A stretch of DNA of 12,182 bases from Rhizophlyctis rosea (taxonomy: Eukaryota; Chytridiomycota; Chytridiomycetes; Rhizophlyctidales; Rhizophlyctidaceae). Positions 1 to 7,763 of the stretch are shown here, piece after piece. The stretch lies in assembly GCA_027596075.1 (NCBI GenBank), contig JADGJC010000655.1, positions 1 through 12,182 on the forward strand, read 5' to 3'. A program made the position numbers and the translations under genes. The notes under the pieces were generated by a model that saw nothing but the letters and a program-made list of their open reading frames with translations, had not been told where the DNA came from and searched no databases. Position 1 is the stretch's first letter. Each line of letters starts with the position of its first letter.

Positions 1-1835
1 GTAGCCACTTGAACCTCGGCGGTCGCACCGGCGGCTCTTGTGAACCAATTGAACAGGTTGGTCGTCCCTCTCAAGTCAATACGAAAGGCAGCGCCCATAT
101 AGGTGTTGTTCTTCCCGGACAAATGGAAATTGGCTTCGAGGTTGATAAGCGGAGTATTAGTACCGGGAAGTTCTGTGCTAATCCCTGCGGGGAGGTTGGC
201 TGAACCCAGGAACAGATTCCCTAGCCCATCGAGCGTAGCAATGTTGGTTGTCCCTCCATACCACCGGAAGTAGTTGTTACCGGCATTTTGCGGCACTCCA
301 TACCACATGGAGCCACTCATCATTCCGATGGCATGATCGGCAGCACTACTGGAAACAGATGGATACAAGACGAGTTTACTCCCGGTGCTCCCAGTGGTAA
401 ATGAAGGGGGATTGATCATCGTGTTGTTTATGCACAGTTGGTCATAGATGTTGATGATACGAGGCGTGGTAGTTCCCGCTCCGACAATATCAAGACCGTT
501 AGTCGAGAATACGTTGTAACCCATTTTCCCGGCGTTCGCCTCCTTTGTGGCATTATAACCGAAATTGATAAATGCTCCGCTGTTGATACTGATATTCGCC
601 CCGGCGCTAAATGTGAGACTGAGTAAAGAGTTTGTATTCAAGGAAACAGTTGTCCCTGAGAGGGACAGTGGGCTAGTAAATGTGAGAGATGCTTGTTTCG
701 TTGCATCTTGACTGTCAACATAAGATTTGAGCGCGTATGTAGAGAGATCAATTGACAGATTTGAATTCGTGATGGAGAGAGGGGCGCTTGTCGTGAGCGT
801 ATTTTGCTTCCCTGCCAATGCTGAATTCATTGCCGATAACGTTGCATAAGTGCTCAAATCGATACTGATGGTGTTGTTTGTCCTGGACAGAGGAGCGTTG
901 AAGGTGAGGGGACTCTCTTTGGTGGCGATGGCATTGTTGATCTGAGTTGTGACCTGAGATGATGTGGAATAGGCTGAGAGGTCGATTCCGACCGTATTTG
1001 TACTCCTAGTCAACGGAGCGGAGAAGGTCAGAACACTTTCTTTGCCTGCTAATGCTGAATTCATTGACGCCGTTGTAGCATAACTACTCAGGTCGATCGA
1101 GATGGCGTTTCCACTTCTAGACAACGGAGTTGAGAATGTCAGTGGATTTTCCCTTGTGGCGACTGCGCTATCCACTTGTGCCTTGGTGTAATATGACGAG
1201 AGGTCGATTCCGACCGTGTTTGTACTCCTAGTCAATGGAGCGGAGAAGGTAAGAACGCTTTCCTTGGCTGCCAATCCGCTCGTCACGCTGCTGCTTGTTG
1301 CATAGGGTACGAGAACATTGGTGACATACGGTTGAGTGGCGAGTAGATCCGATCCCCAGTACAAATTGGGAGCCGTGAGAGTGATACCTGCTGCGGAAGA
1401 TGAAATTTTGTTTGTTTGCGTGACCGACGGGTACCATTGAATGCTGCTGCCGTTGATGTCAGAGGCATTGAGCAGCAATGGAGATGTTATGGTGAAGGTA
1501 TTGATTGTTACCTGACCACTATAATTGGTAACGCCACCTAAATAATTCATCCCCCATTGGGGTAAAATCACGTCTCCATCTTGGACGGTTACCGTTGTTG
1601 AGAATGTCCTCGTGTTTCCGTATCCATCAACTCCCGACATGCTTCCAGTATTCGAAAGAACCCCAGATGTCCAAGCGATACTTCCTGCGCGTAAAATGCA
1701 CACGGTCACGCCACATTGAATCCAACCTGAAGGAGAAAAAGTGGCATTGTAAGTACCTGAATGGTCGCCAGCAACAGTATACGTTCCCGACCATAACTGG
1801 GGATATTGCACACCGTTGTAGGTAATAATTCCCGT
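1..1835 (-). CDS. large fibre protein, 3' part (runs off the left edge; continues 1627-3350 after a one-base frame break)
   Basis: Read on the minus strand, this frame has no stop from about 1832 down to base 1. It has no start of its own and continues the fibre ORF beginning at 3350. The join lies near 1825-1836, where one extra base separates the two frames; a TGA just upstream in this frame bounds the possible shift. From about 1830 to 1260 the protein is Gly/Thr/Ser-rich and beta-sheet-like. From 1253 to 687 it has five repeats of about 37 residues with the pattern LTF-x-x-PL...SIDLS-x-Y. From about 680 to 1 it looks like a fibre head (aromatic, Gly/Asn-rich). Such layouts are typical of trimeric tail-fibre or spike proteins, so host attachment is inferred. 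The C-terminus is outside the window. Confidence 0.7.
687..1253 (-). repeat. five tandem 37-residue fibre repeats (about 111 bp each)
   Basis: Repeats begin at 1253, 1142, 1031, 908 and 797, reading down the minus strand. Four are 37 codons and the third is 41. Shared residues are LTF near the start, PL at positions 6-7, I/L-x-IDLS at about 14-19 and Tyr at 21. Repeats one and three are nearly identical in DNA: a block of about 70 bp starting at 979 recurs at 1201, a 222-bp (two-unit) offset. This indicates recent duplication of a two-unit block. Confidence 0.85.
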
Positions 1836-3350
1836 AGATCAGTTTGGGATTAATATTGAGAATATTGGTGATGACGGCTCCGCTGGAAAAGCACGTTTGC
1901 CTGGGTGTAGTATTACTCATATACATCACGTTTCCGCTCTGAAGAGCCATGACAGGTTGTGGCAGAGTGGACTGCCAATTCTCGGTGACAGAGTACAACT
2001 GCGTTTTCCCCTGATGAACCGAAATCCCGCTTACCGTTAAACCACTTAAAGTACCTACTTGGGTCACATTCAGCAAAGTGTTATTGACAGACAATGTACC
2101 ATTTCCCGTCTTCGTCAATCCTGTTGATGCTACAAGATCTCCGCTCTTCAGATATGGTACGAGAGCGGAAGTCATTGCCGAGTTCATTCCTGTGGTGTTG
2201 GTGTAAGGTGTCAAGGCGCTCGCGATGGCGGAGTTCATCTGTGCCGTCGTAGAGTATGGACTCAAGGCGCTTGATGTAATGTACCCTAGACTGCCTACAT
2301 AACTCTCGGTAGCCAATCTTTGATTGTTTGAGTAGACGGAACCACCTACATAACAGTTCTCCAATATACCACAACCTCCGGCGACCGTCAGCATACCTGT
2401 TGTTAAACTTGTGCTCCCCACTGTACTAAGCCCGCTCCCAAGCAACGGAACGATGGCACATGGCGAAGTCTGCGGATTAGGATACAAGGCACTAGAGAGC
2501 AAGGTACCTGTGGTGATGGAGAAACCGTAAAGATATTGATCCGCTTCACCGTCACTGTCCTTTTCCTTGATCATCCCATTTGATATGGATTTGTAACTGA
2601 TGTAAGTGTTGCTTGAACCTCGCTTATTAAGTAAGCCTCCAAGGACACCACCTGCAAGACCAAAGAGACCGGAGAACAAACCACCTACACCGATGACCTT
2701 GGCGGCGTTGGCAGAAATTTGATTCTGAGCGGCTGACTGTGCCGCTAAACCCATCGCTGCAGCGGAAACGGCACTGGTGATAGCGGATGTAAGAGCGCTT
2801 GTCCCAATGCTGATACCTATCTGCTTTCCAATGTCGCCGATGCTGTCCACAACAGATGACAGGTCGCACAGAGTATTCTTCAGATTATCCAGATCGTTCA
2901 TTTTTTGGGTGAAATCCTTTGGTATCCCATCGAGTTTGTGCAGTTCCGATTGGGCGAGGGATATGACGGAACCTGTTTTCACGAGCCCCAATCCTGCGGT
3001 GATATTGGAAATGATCAGGTTACCGCTCACGGTGATGTCAGGCGTTTCACCTACATAACCACCTTGAAGACCCATCAACGTCTTTTTGATTGTCACCCCA
3101 TCCACAACAACATCTAGACCCAACAACTCCTTTCTCAAAGGACTATCCGGCGCAACCATCACTTCCAAACCCGTGGATGTCTTCGCTAAGCAGAAATCGT
3201 CAGGAGATAACTGAAGATACAATCCATCAAAACCCGACTTGATTGGATCCATCGTTTGAGTACAAACTCCCAGTCCGTCCGCAAGAACTTGAAGCCCACG
3301 ATCCGTTTCCGATAGATTCACAGCGAGACCTAACGCACCGACCTCCATGG
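1627..3350 (-). CDS. large fibre protein, 5' part with glycine-rich hydrophobic segment
   Basis: The ORF is open from a GTG at 3369, but the first ATG is at 3350, giving 573 aa before the stop at 1627. The last 70 or so residues (from about 1830 down) are rich in Cys, Arg, Trp and Phe, unlike the rest, and look like out-of-frame translation after a one-base break. The N-terminal 100 residues carry short GL-x-V type repeats resembling those of the preceding fibre gene. A helical stretch of about 50 residues follows, then an Ala-rich run and a hydrophobic glycine-rich segment (2626-2697) ending in a basic NKR. After that come Ser/Thr/Gly-rich beta repeats. No enzyme motif is seen. A role as virion fibre is inferred from composition and from its place beside a second fibre gene. 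It overlaps that gene by 21 nt in a different frame. Confidence 0.75.
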
Positions 3351-4535
3351 TTGCCTCCTCAATCTGCACGAGATCTCATTTAGTGAACGCTGGAGAGGGT
3401 ACATGACTTGGTAATTGGCATTTAACAACCCATTCGCTCCTACCTGAACGGTGACGTTGTCCACCGAGAGGGTAAGCCCTACACTGGCGATGTTTTTGAT
3501 GCCGCCAATAGGATTCAGTCGTACATTCAGACCTAACCCTGGATCAACCTTGACCAATCCGCTGGGGTCGGTGCGAACGTCGAGCCCGATGGCAGGGTCT
3601 GTCTTGAGCCCGCCACTGGGGTCGATCTTGACTGCCAATTGGTTTGCTCCGTTGATATAGAGGGAGGATGGATCTGTCCTGGCGGAGATGATGCGTCTTC
3701 CTTGGATAGGTGCAGATACGTCAACACCCGTCTCCACACCCGCTTGATATGCATACTGAACGTAGCCCACGCTTGCCGCATAGTTGGTTGATAATGTAAA
3801 AGATTCTGTGAGTTTAATGAATGGCACAGATAAAACATTTCCATCAAAATTGAACAACCCTGTAGTGGCAAAGCCGGATTCAATCTGGTAGAATGGAACT
3901 CTGCCGGCACCTTGGCTCCTAATGTCTAGTACACTGCCGGTCTGTTGGAACTGGTTGCTGATGTCTAAGCGGATCACTCGCAACTTTTCATCGACCTCTC
4001 CTAATGCAAGATCGGCTTTCCTCACCCCAATGGCTCCCTGTCCTGTGAGATTGAGATCCACTGTCTCTAGTTTCCCGTTGTCCAAGTTGAAATCTTTGTC
4101 GGAAAAGTCTAGGAACAACTCACCACCCAAAGTGTCGGATGGATCCCTGTCTACATTCCAGGCGACTTTTATTGGATCACGATATCGGAGGTCGTAGTCC
4201 GTGTTGTAGAGGATCCTTGGCTTGACGCTCAGTTTGTTGTCCACAATTTGAAGTGATGAGTCATAGGACAGCCCGAGGTGGACCAGCCCATCTTTGTTAT
4301 CGATAACATTGACGGGCGACACCCCATCGATTTGATTTACCCGCAATTCTCCGAACCGGTTAAAGTGAGATTCCGCATAGGTAGCGCTGAATGGATCTTG
4401 CAATGTTCTCGATTGAGTAATTACATTCGTCGTCGCTGAGAAAGGCTGGATGACACCACTGACAAAAGCGGTCCCGATTAGCCAACCCTCCTCGATTTCG
4501 GTCAAGCCAGAGAGAAATCTGGGAAACGCGTTCAT
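3330..4535 (-). CDS. fibre/spike protein with shaft-like GL/DPSGG repeats
   Basis: The first ATG is at 4535, giving 401 aa; the frame is open from a GTG at 4553. The N-terminal third is mixed. From about residue 275 onward there are repeats of 10 to 15 residues: D-P-S-G-G/S-L, then GL-x-V, then D-P-G-L-G-L and so on. Hydrophobic residues alternate and a Gly or Pro sits at each turn. Alternation of this kind is typical of triple-beta-spiral fibre shafts such as those of adenovirus-like fibres, so I infer a trimeric shaft. The last dozen residues (Arg-rich) look unlike the rest, and the next fibre ORF starts 21 nt before this stop, in the -1 frame. One long fibre gene broken by an indel is therefore possible. 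A copy of the element's palindrome lies inside it at 4295-4308. Confidence 0.7.
   Translation of the reverse strand: MNAFPRFLSGLTEIEEGWLIGTAFVSGVIQPFSATTNVITQSRTLQDPFSATYAESHFNRFGELRVNQIDGVSPVNVIDNKDGLVHLGLSYDSSLQIVDNKLSVKPRILYNTDYDLRYRDPIKVAWNVDRDPSDTLGGELFLDFSDKDFNLDNGKLETVDLNLTGQGAIGVRKADLALGEVDEKLRVIRLDISNQFQQTGSVLDIRSQGAGRVPFYQIESGFATTGLFNFDGNVLSVPFIKLTESFTLSTNYAASVGYVQYAYQAGVETGVDVSAPIQGRRIISARTDPSSLYINGANQLAVKIDPSGGLKTDPAIGLDVRTDPSGLVKVDPGLGLNVRLNPIGGIKNIASVGLTLSVDNVTVQVGANGLLNANYQVMYPLQRSLNEISCRLRRQPWRSVR
4295..4308. repeat. 14-bp palindrome TGTTATCGATAACA inside the fibre ORF
   Basis: This is the same perfect palindrome found upstream of three genes (7091, 9187, 10863), but here it is within coding sequence, where it encodes N-V-I-D-N. 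No gene start follows closely, so it may be coincidental coding sequence or a binding site placed in a gene. Confidence 0.6.
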
Positions 4536-4598
4536 GATAGTTTCAGTTAACACAAGCTTGCAAATTTGTTTTATCTCTAGAACGGATTTCTATCTTTT

Positions 4599-4823
4599 TC
4601 ATTCAGTCTTGTTGCCATCGTCATGCTCTACCTTCTTAACGCGGCGAGAAGCCTTCGGCTTGGTGCTCTTCTTCACCTGGTTGTACAACAGTCCCTCAGC
4701 CAATTCCTCATGAATCTCGTTCAACAACTTTTGTTTGATCTCCGAGTTGACGTTGACCCATTCTTGGTTCTTGGAAAAATCCTCTAAGATTTCGTTGAGT
4801 TGGTCAAAAGACTTGACAAGCAT
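4599..4823 (-). CDS. 74-aa unknown protein, helical with a basic Lys/Arg tail
   Basis: The gene has an ATG start at 4823 and a stop at 4599. Residues 1-50 are predicted helical, with acidic and hydrophobic residues alternating (FDQLNEILEDF, then an EIHEELAE stretch). Residues 51-66 are strongly basic (KKSTKPKASRRVKK) and could bind DNA or act as a nuclear signal. It lies on the same strand as the ATPase upstream (about 150 bp away) and the fibre gene downstream (63 bp), so the three may be one late transcription block. I do not recognise a family. It could be a small virion or scaffold protein, but this is inference. Confidence 0.6.
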   Translation of the reverse strand: MLVKSFDQLNEILEDFSKNQEWVNVNSEIKQKLLNEIHEELAEGLLYNQVKKSTKPKASRRVKKVEHDDGNKTE

Positions 4824-4857
4824 GTCTTGTTGTTTATCTTTAAAGGAAGTAATTTAA

Positions 4858-4886
4858 TTTTCATCAGATTTGCGTTTTGATGAAAA
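4858..4886. repeat. 9-bp inverted repeat with 11-nt loop between the 74-aa gene and the ATPase region
   Basis: TTTTCATCA at 4858-4866 pairs with TGATGAAAA at 4878-4886. It lies just upstream of the minus-strand gene starting at 4823 and downstream of the ATPase stop. It could be a transcript-end hairpin for the ATPase or a regulatory site for the 74-aa gene. Only the symmetry is seen. Confidence 0.5.
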
Positions 4887-4902
4887 ACTAAATTGATATA
4901 TA

Positions 4903-4992
4903 AAGCTCAGCGGAGCAGCACGGGCTTATGACAAGAAGGCACGCGAACTGAATATGAATGGTGCTAAATATCTTCTCAATTTTGTTGATCAG
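4903..4992 (+). pseudogene. remnant of an AP2-domain homing endonuclease (C-terminal tail only)
   Basis: In this plus-strand frame, 30 codons encode a sequence with GAARAYDKKARELN followed by a ...YLLNFVDQ tail. The pattern matches the end of AP2 domains of HNH homing endonucleases (AA-x-AYD-x-xA-x-x-L ... LNF). It also resembles the last 27 residues of the endonuclease at 6506-7026 (GAAARAYNKRALELN ... YFVNQ). No start codon or HNH part exists upstream: a TGA lies four codons before. The remnant is opposite in strand to the ATPase and overlaps its last codons, so an old endonuclease insertion probably replaced or fused with the ATPase gene's 3' end. Confidence 0.7.
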
Positions 4993-5729
4993 TCTTCCGG
5001 ATGCCTGGGGAGAACGCATTTGTAGTTGGATCATATGATTGATAAACTAAATCATCTCTTTCGGCTTCTAAATTCACCATAATGAAACTGTGCTTCTTTT
5101 CCGTGTTAATCTTAATGTATTGTTCCAGTTCCTTCCTATCCATTTCAGCGGTGGCAAGGGTTTCACTCACTCTGGTCAGTGCCCGTTGATCAAGGCTAAA
5201 AATAAGCCAGGTTGTGGTGTTTGAGATCTGCTCCGAGGTACAGTTCAAAATTGACTGGACACAGTTGATGTAGGAAATACCCGGGTGTCTGCCCAGTTGG
5301 GCAAACTTGTTCATCATTGCCCGCATTTCCCTTCCCTTCATTTTGTTCCCTAGATCATCAAACACGATGAGAAGATCGTTCTTCCGGTCCTCTTTGTACC
5401 TCTGCTTCTGACGCTCCCAAACGGCTTCTAGGAGTTCGTTGTCAATCGGGTGTTTTTTGATGTCATGGACAAACACATTGTCGTACTTTGCTAGAGGCGC
5501 ATAAGTCTTGTCTTGCTCAATGGTTTCGCTGAATAATGAGCACCTGACTGAAAGCCTTTGCATAGCCTCCATTCATCAAAAGGCTTACCACCACCGTGCT
5601 TTTGCCCTGCCTTCTTCTTGCTAGTACAGTCATCGCTAAAGGAGGTTTGGGCAGTGGTGATGGAATGTGGTCATATTTCTTCACATCCTTTTTCTTGATG
5701 CGTATTGGTTGTACTTCAAACTTAGGCAT
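4976..5729 (-). CDS. FtsK/HerA-type (A32-like) genome-packaging ATPase, broken by a one-base frameshift
   Basis: This gene would power packaging of the viral genome into the capsid. It starts at the ATG at 5729. The first frame (70 aa, stop near 5517) holds a Walker A-like loop at residues 37-45 (ARRRQGKST), in which the usual first Gly is Ala. The second frame (open from about 5575 to 4976) holds the Walker B stretch LLIVFDDL (residues 67-74 of that ORF, counted from 5572) and a later polar Q-S-I-L segment typical of the family. Continuity across about 5535 shows the two frames are one gene with a single extra base. The total of about 250 residues fits Polinton/PLV ATPases. It is divergent from the penton gene across 42 bp. 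The 3' end overlaps a homing-endonuclease remnant, so the true C-terminus may have been replaced. Confidence 0.88.
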
Positions 5730-5771
5730 CTAAATTAAATCTTTACAATATACAAAGAAAATCAAGTAGAC
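5730..5771. promoter_or_regulatory. divergent promoter region between ATPase and penton genes
   Basis: Only 42 AT-rich bases separate the ATG of the minus-strand ATPase (5729) from the ATG of the plus-strand penton gene (5772), so both promoters must lie here or within the neighbouring coding sequence. No copy of the palindrome found at other gene starts is present. An AATATAC stretch is the nearest thing to a TATA element. Confidence 0.5.
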
Positions 5772-6509
5772 ATGACTTACAAAGAGTATCACGTTTCTAG
5801 CAACAATAGCGTAAACCAGACAGATGTCAATTTCCCCATTCGAGGAAGTCCGTATGTTGCTTCCTTCAAGATCCATTCCGTCACTGTGCCGCTCGCTTAC
5901 AACACCACAGACGCGTCCAACAACACCCTCGTGTTTGAAAGGAACGGGTCCGTGAAGAGTACCTCCGTTCCTCGTGGCAACTACACCGCAGCCACTTTTC
6001 CGGCGGCACTCCAAAGTGCCATGAACAACGTCAGCACGGTCAAAGACTTCACCGTCACATTCGATGAAACCACTCGCCGCCTCAGCATAGCGGCAGGGTC
6101 CCCATTCACCATCCATCCATTTTCCCAAGGTACAACCATGTACCGTCAATTAGGTTTAGGGAAATACTCAACACCACCCAGTGGCTCCTCGGTGACATTG
6201 GGTATTTCGGATTTTACAAACACAGCCCCTTTGCTACTTACCAGCACCAGATTGAATTCTAAAGACATGGCGTTCGCTGGTGAAGAAAATATAAACGTAC
6301 TCTGCATGGTTGACACGAGCAGCCCACAGGGAAGTGTGGCTAAATGGGTCAATTGGAACGGGTCTCATTGCAGTGTGGGATCAGAAATTCCCAGCATAGA
6401 CTTTAGATTACTGAATGGAGCCACTTTGCTCCCGGTAGAATTAGACCAACCATACAGTGTTACATTCAGTATCCTCACAGATATGGATGACAGTATTGTA
6501 TACCACTAA
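5772..6509 (+). CDS. penton-type minor capsid protein (single jelly roll)
   Basis: The gene is 245 aa with its ATG at 5772. Residues 30-56 have the pattern of penton proteins of this virus group: a beta strand ending in a VPLAYN-type turn, followed by NNTLVFE. Residues 68-86 carry the RGNYTAATFPAALQ motif (G-x-Y ... L ... L), and residues 97-106 a D-E-T-T-x-x-L-S-I strand; LGLG is at 127-130. This order is conserved in Polinton, PLV and virophage pentons and indicates a jelly roll occupying capsid vertices. It is divergent from the ATPase and in the same half of the window as the major capsid gene, the typical morphogenesis block. Its stop codon overlaps the stop of the antisense endonuclease gene. 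I judged it by motif pattern only. Confidence 0.82.
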   Translation: MTYKEYHVSSNNSVNQTDVNFPIRGSPYVASFKIHSVTVPLAYNTTDASNNTLVFERNGSVKSTSVPRGNYTAATFPAALQSAMNNVSTVKDFTVTFDETTRRLSIAAGSPFTIHPFSQGTTMYRQLGLGKYSTPPSGSSVTLGISDFTNTAPLLLTSTRLNSKDMAFAGEENINVLCMVDTSSPQGSVAKWVNWNGSHCSVGSEIPSIDFRLLNGATLLPVELDQPYSVTFSILTDMDDSIVYH

Positions 6510-7026
6510 AGTTGATTGACAAAGTATCTACAATCAAATTGTTCATTTAGTTCAAGTGCGCGCTTGTTGTAGGCGCGTGCTGCTGCTCCCTTAGTATCAA
6601 AATATCCTAGATGTTCAAGTTTGCTGTTGTACCAAATAGAAGCGTTCCATTTCTTAACTCTCTTGTGCCAATGAACTCCCTTGTAACCAGATTGATTTCT
6701 GATTGATACCGGTTTCCATTGAGTATTTTGCTGATTAGTTACGAGTTCGAGATTGTCAATTCGGTTATCCGCTTTATCAAAATTGACGTGGTTCAAAAAT
6801 TCATCAGGCTTCAATTTGATTCCCAAAAGGTCTCCCAAATAAAGCGATGTACTTTTGTGCATTTCCCTACAAGCTTGAACTGCTTGTACCCTTGATTATG
6901 AAAGTAACCCATTTCTTTTCCATTACCAGCGCCCAAATGAGTGGTGCGAAAGTCCTTGATGATGCCTTTATTAGGGTGAACCTCAAAACCATCAGCAGTC
7001 GAAATGATGATTTGAGGCAAGTCCAT
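6506..7026 (-). CDS. HNH homing endonuclease with C-terminal AP2 domain, frameshifted
   Basis: The first ATG is at 7026, with an N-terminal part of about 67 residues ending in K-V-H-R-F-I-W-E-T-F. One base is then missing in a run of four A (T on the coding strand) at 6825-6828, after which the second frame runs to the stop at 6506. The second part has the HNH core (NH-x-N-F-D-K-x-D-N-R-x-x-N-L-E-L-V-T) and then an AP2 domain (SGYKGVHW ... WNASI ... LGYFDT-x-x-AAARAYN). AP2 domains of this type bind DNA in homing endonucleases of phages and giant viruses. The gene probably cuts an allele lacking it to spread itself. It lies tail-to-tail with the penton gene, sharing stop-codon bases, and interrupts the capsid block. 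Confidence 0.85.
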
Positions 7027-7090
7027 GATTGTAAGCAACTTTTCCGTTCAAAGTTGTGCGTCTGTTCGCAACAATATGTAATTTTTTCTG

Positions 7091-7106
7091 TTGTTATCGA
7101 TAACAA
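7091..7106. promoter_or_regulatory. 16-bp palindrome TTGTTATCGATAACAA, 8 nt before the ATG of the charged-protein gene
   Basis: This perfect inverted repeat lies between the minus-strand endonuclease (start 7026) and the plus-strand gene starting at 7115. Copies sit upstream of two other starts. Chance occurrence of a 14- to 16-bp site several times in 12 kb is very unlikely, so a binding site for a dimeric, element- or host-encoded regulator is inferred. Confidence 0.7.
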
Positions 7107-7114
7107 TCCATAGA

Positions 7115-7708
7115 ATGGAAGATCCGGAAAATCAGTCGATCGAGCAGCCCGAGCAACCGATCGAAAATGCAGAGCCGCCTAAGAAGAAGCGAGTCATTTC
7201 TCCTGAAGCCAAAAAGGTTATGATGGAAAACCTAGCCAAGGCACCTGAAGCCCGGGCAGCAAATAGGAAGAATGTCACGAAGTACCCCAAGGCAAAGCGT
7301 GAAAGAGCAAAGGAACTCTATGAAGAAGATATTGAGAAGAAAGCCCAAGAACGCGCTGCTGCGCTGGCTGAAGAACTTCTGCGCAAGAAGGAAGAGCAAA
7401 AGGAATTAGAAGAGTATCGACAATGGAAGAAATCTCAATCTTCAACCTCAGCAGGAGACGAAGAAGAAGAACCCAAAGAACTCAAAGAACCCCCGAAAAA
7501 GAAAGCCGTATCCAAGGCAGTCAAGGCTACACCTTCAGACTCCAAGAAGACAAAAGGATCCTTTGCGAAATCTGTGAAAGAGAAACAACCTGGCAAGCCA
7601 AAAAGGACAAAGATCAAAGAGCCGCAGTCAGACACGGAAGTGGAAATGTATACGTCGTATTCGATGACGCCTAATACAGGCTTCAATATAGACGATTTTC
7701 TGGATTAG
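7115..7708 (+). CDS. 197-aa highly charged coiled-coil protein with nuclear localisation signal
   Basis: The ATG at 7115 is the first after the palindrome; the frame is open further upstream only through that site. Residues 21-27 are PPKKKRV, very close to the classical SV40-type nuclear signal. Residues 60-108 form a continuous charged helix (Glu/Lys/Arg/Ala), probably a coiled coil. An acidic DEEEE patch is at 115-119, a second PPKKK at 126-130, and a Lys-rich basic region at 152-168. The tail is acidic (NIDDFLD). The gene ends 55 nt before the major capsid ATG, on the same strand. I do not recognise a family. A DNA-binding, scaffold or core role is possible, but only the composition supports this. 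Confidence 0.75.
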   Translation: MEDPENQSIEQPEQPIENAEPPKKKRVISPEAKKVMMENLAKAPEARAANRKNVTKYPKAKRERAKELYEEDIEKKAQERAAALAEELLRKKEEQKELEEYRQWKKSQSSTSAGDEEEEPKELKEPPKKKAVSKAVKATPSDSKKTKGSFAKSVKEKQPGKPKRTKIKEPQSDTEVEMYTSYSMTPNTGFNIDDFLD

Positions 7709-7710
7709 AA

Positions 7711-7761
7711 ATGGCAACTTTGACGATTTTTTTTTTGGACAGCTTTAGAAAAACAATCTAG
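7711..7761 (+). CDS. 16-codon upstream ORF ending 2 nt before the capsid ATG
   Basis: An ATG at 7711 opens a short frame (M-A-T-L-T-I-F-F-L-D-S-F-R-K-T-I) that crosses a ten-T run and stops with TAG at 7759-7761, just before the capsid ATG at 7764. It could damp or time capsid translation, or be irrelevant if transcription starts downstream of it. Confidence 0.35.
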   Translation: MATLTIFFLDSFRKTI

Positions 7762-7763
7762 TA

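Noticed and set aside
2627..3117. Open frames of 70 to 93 aa on both strands inside the large fibre gene
   Set aside because: They are shadows of the fibre reading frame with odd composition.
5730..6149. A 139-aa open frame on the minus strand opposite the penton gene
   Set aside because: It is antisense to well-supported penton motifs and has no known features.
5247..6786. AAAATTGA sites (5247-5254 and 6779-6786), like the late promoter of some giant viruses and virophages
   Set aside because: Both copies are inside coding sequence and not upstream of any start; chance is sufficient.
7727..7746. Polypyrimidine run plus AG as an intron 3' splice site before the capsid gene
   Set aside because: No matching donor or interrupted frame is visible; the capsid gene has a clear ATG 18 nt later.
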